Under the pieces are notes generated by a model. The model was not told where the DNA came from and made no database searches. It worked only from the letters and a program-made list of their open reading frames with translations. From Candidatus Obscuribacterales bacterium (GTDB taxonomy: Bacteria; Cyanobacteriota; Vampirovibrionia; Obscuribacterales; Obscuribacteraceae), in the NCBI GenBank assembly GCA_021732245.1, contig JAKFVJ010000252.1, positions 1 to 7,600 of the forward strand: DNA of 7,600 bases. Direction: 5' to 3'. This document shows, in pieces, positions 6,214 to 7,600 of the stretch. The position numbers were made by a program, and so were the translations under genes. Position 1 is the first letter of the stretch, and each line of letters begins with the position of its first letter.

Positions 6214-7029
6214 TTAGATACTAGCTACAGCTACAATCGATCCGCCGAAATTCAGGTCGTGATCTTTGAGAATACTGTGTTCTAACCGCGCTGTAACCAA
6301 AAGAATTTGGTTGAGCAGCATGGGCGGCAGCTTTACCTCATCGGACAAGATCTGTGCTGCTTCTGTTGCTGTTAGGTTTTGCGGTATTCCTGCAGTCATC
6401 AACATGCGCAACAGGAGCAAAGGCAAAAGTGGAGCGAAGAAATAGGTGACTTGCGGGTTTTTAAAACCGGCTGCGACCAACACATCGGTCAATGATTCGC
6501 GCGTGTAACGTCTGTAGTGACCATACATTTCATCCATGCGTGACCAGAGCCAATTGTGGGCTGGTACAGTTAAGAAAATTTTGCCGCCTGGATTCAAATA
6601 TTCGCGCACTTGCATGAGTGCTTCTTTGTCATCGTCAATATGTTCGACGCAATCGAATAGTCCTATGGCGTCAAAGCGCTTGTTGGTCTTGTCCTTTAAA
6701 CTGAGTAAGTCGCAAGGGTAAACAGGAATTTGCGGATAGCGTTCTTTGCTCTTTTTAATTCCATATTTGTTTTGCTCGCAACCGGTAGCGTCTTTGACGC
6801 CGTGCTCGTAGAGATAACCAAGCACATTGCAAGCGCCGGAACCAATTTCTAAAAATGACTTGTTTTGCCAGTCAGGAAAAGACTCTTTGAAGAGGCGAAA
6901 AATTCGTTCGTTGCGGGCTACGTACCAAAAATGAAGTCTATCTATTTTTGATACGGCGTCATACGCGAAGTGCCCTTGGGCAATCGCGTGTTCAATAGGT
7001 GGCGCTGATTTGTCCAGTACTTGGGTCAT
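6214..7029 (-). CDS. class I SAM-dependent methyltransferase, probably membrane-associated
   Basis: The 271 residues form a Rossmann methyltransferase. Motif I is FLEIGSGACNVLGYL (59-73), the acidic residue at the end of the second strand is probably E85, and the fourth-strand region reads FDAIGLFDCVEHIDDD (119-134). LNPGGKIFLTVP (145-156) follows. The segment PAHNWLWSRMDEMYGHYRRY (156-175) belongs to a recognisable methyltransferase subgroup, and HFWYVARNERI (33-43) is its usual N-terminal block. A very hydrophobic stretch, about 196-213 (FAPLLPLLLL), suggests contact with the membrane or a lipid substrate. AGGA nine bases before the ATG supports the start. It converges on the GT2 gene with only four bases between the stops, so methylation of a lipid-linked or glycan product is plausible but inferred. 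Substrate and methylated atom are unknown. Confidence 0.87.
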   Translation of the reverse strand: MTQVLDKSAPPIEHAIAQGHFAYDAVSKIDRLHFWYVARNERIFRLFKESFPDWQNKSFLEIGSGACNVLGYLYEHGVKDATGCEQNKYGIKKSKERYPQIPVYPCDLLSLKDKTNKRFDAIGLFDCVEHIDDDKEALMQVREYLNPGGKIFLTVPAHNWLWSRMDEMYGHYRRYTRESLTDVLVAAGFKNPQVTYFFAPLLPLLLLRMLMTAGIPQNLTATEAAQILSDEVKLPPMLLNQILLVTARLEHSILKDHDLNFGGSIVAVASI

Positions 7030-7166
7030 TGGCTCGCAGTCCTGCCCCGCTTCCAGGGCAAAGCTAGATAGTAGCCCAAAGATGCTAAGAATGGCGCGTT
7101 TATGAACCTGAGAGTTGCTTGATGTTAGGTGCCTCTCATACCACTATTTTGCCAAGTGGCTCGAGC

Positions 7167-7172
7167 TATAAT
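7167..7172 (+). promoter_or_regulatory. consensus -10 element (TATAAT) before the zinc-ribbon methyltransferase
   Basis: An exact TATAAT lies 73 bases before the ATG at 7246 and would give a leader of about 66 bases. No good -35 is found at 16-18 bases; the nearest match, TTGCCA at 7149-7154, is only 12 bases away. A short inverted repeat CCACT/AGTGG (7141-7145 and 7155-7159) lies immediately upstream. The promoter is tentative. Confidence 0.35.
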
Positions 7173-7245
7173 ATGCAAGTCTCTTTACCCTTAATAAGAA
7201 ATATACAGGTTGTAAAGAGCGCCCCGGCATTCTATAGGCGGTGTC

Positions 7246-7600
7246 ATGAAGCACTCGGCGTTGCAATTTTTGATGTGTCTCAAATGTGAGTCGAGTCTTG
7301 AGCTGATTGTCAAAGAAGCAGAAGACATTGCCGGTGCTTACGAGCCGGAAATTATTGCAGGAGAATTGGTCTGCAAGTCTTGCCCTCAACGTTATCCAAT
7401 CGTGCGCGGTATCCCACGTTTTGTGTTGTCTGACTTGAGCAGTGGCAACGATATTTTGAGCGGACATAAATTCGGCATTTCCTGGCAGCAGTTCAGCCGT
7501 TATGACGAAAAATATCGCAACCAATTTTTTGACTGGGTAAATCCCGTTACCCCCGCATTCTTGCGCAACAAAACAATTCTTGAATGTGGTTGCGGCAAGG
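7246..7600 (+). CDS. SAM methyltransferase with N-terminal zinc-ribbon (Trm112-like) domain, 3' truncated
   Basis: An ATG at 7246 opens a frame of 118 codons that runs off the right edge. Residues 1-60 hold two CxxC pairs (C11/C14 and C43/C46) followed by YPIVRGIPRFV (50-60), the pattern of a Trm112-like zinc ribbon. A short linker contains FGISWQQFSRYD (77-88), often seen in methyltransferases that carry such a ribbon at their N-terminus. The visible part ends at TILECGCGK (110-118), the beginning of SAM-binding motif I. ATAGGCGGTG just upstream supplies a moderate ribosome site. It is transcribed away from the other methyltransferase. In this family such genes often lie in glycan or lipid modification clusters, but the catalytic half is outside the window, so neither substrate nor integrity can be judged. 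Confidence 0.82.
   Translation, partial: MKHSALQFLMCLKCESSLELIVKEAEDIAGAYEPEIIAGELVCKSCPQRYPIVRGIPRFVLSDLSSGNDILSGHKFGISWQQFSRYDEKYRNQFFDWVNPVTPAFLRNKTILECGCGK

Noticed and set aside
6205..6240. Bidirectional terminator between GT2 and the methyltransferase
   Set aside because: No stem with a following T-run is visible on either strand.
7043..7060. TGCCC/GGGCA inverted repeat near the methyltransferase ribosome site
   Set aside because: Arms of only 5 bp with an 8-base loop; too weak to call a regulatory hairpin.
7144..7524. Minus-strand open frame of 126 codons
   Set aside because: It is antisense to the zinc-ribbon methyltransferase, whose CxxC pairs and SAM motif are clear.

Overview
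This is a bacterial surface-glycan or cell-envelope assembly region. Base composition looks balanced, slightly under 50% G+C by eye. Genes are single-exon and tightly packed. At least two starts are GTG with visible Shine-Dalgarno sequences, and one more start is TTG or GTG. The window contains no rRNA or other taxonomic marker. The mix of a GT39-type membrane transferase, a GtrB/ArnC-like GT2, a membrane-anchored SGNH protein and SAM methyltransferases would suit a cyanobacterium-related or other environmental bacterium, but the phylum cannot be fixed from these bases.

Layout from left to right: (1) a minus-strand GT39/ArnT-like integral membrane glycosyltransferase that runs off the left edge (start at 1199); (2) a 217-base divergent spacer with a GC-rich composite inverted repeat; (3) a plus-strand pair, a GT4 glycosyltransferase and an NAD-dependent sugar-nucleotide epimerase, joined by a one-base stop/start overlap; (4) a minus-strand single-pass SGNH-hydrolase-like protein whose 3' end overlaps the epimerase by 18 bases; (5) a divergent spacer of about 160 bases holding a perfect 8-bp-arm palindrome and a candidate promoter; (6) a plus-strand GT2 polyprenyl-phosphate glycosyltransferase; (7) a minus-strand SAM methyltransferase converging on it with a 4-base gap; (8) a divergent spacer of about 216 bases with a consensus TATAAT; (9) a plus-strand zinc-ribbon SAM methyltransferase cut by the right edge.

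A reasonable reading, which is inference, is a lipid-linked sugar pathway. The GT2 would load a sugar onto polyprenyl phosphate at the inner face of the membrane. The GT39 enzyme would move a lipid-linked sugar onto an acceptor at the outer face. The GT4 and the epimerase would build and supply sugars in the cytoplasm. The SGNH protein and the methyltransferases would decorate the product, for example by O-acyl transfer or removal and by methylation. Apart from the GT4-epimerase pair, the genes alternate strands, so they are probably transcribed separately and not as one operon.

I see no CRISPR array, insertion sequence, phage gene, tRNA or rRNA. The families are familiar. What deserves a second look is the SGNH protein, the changed GT4 catalytic motif, the cysteine cluster in the GT4, and the two inverted repeats in the spacers.
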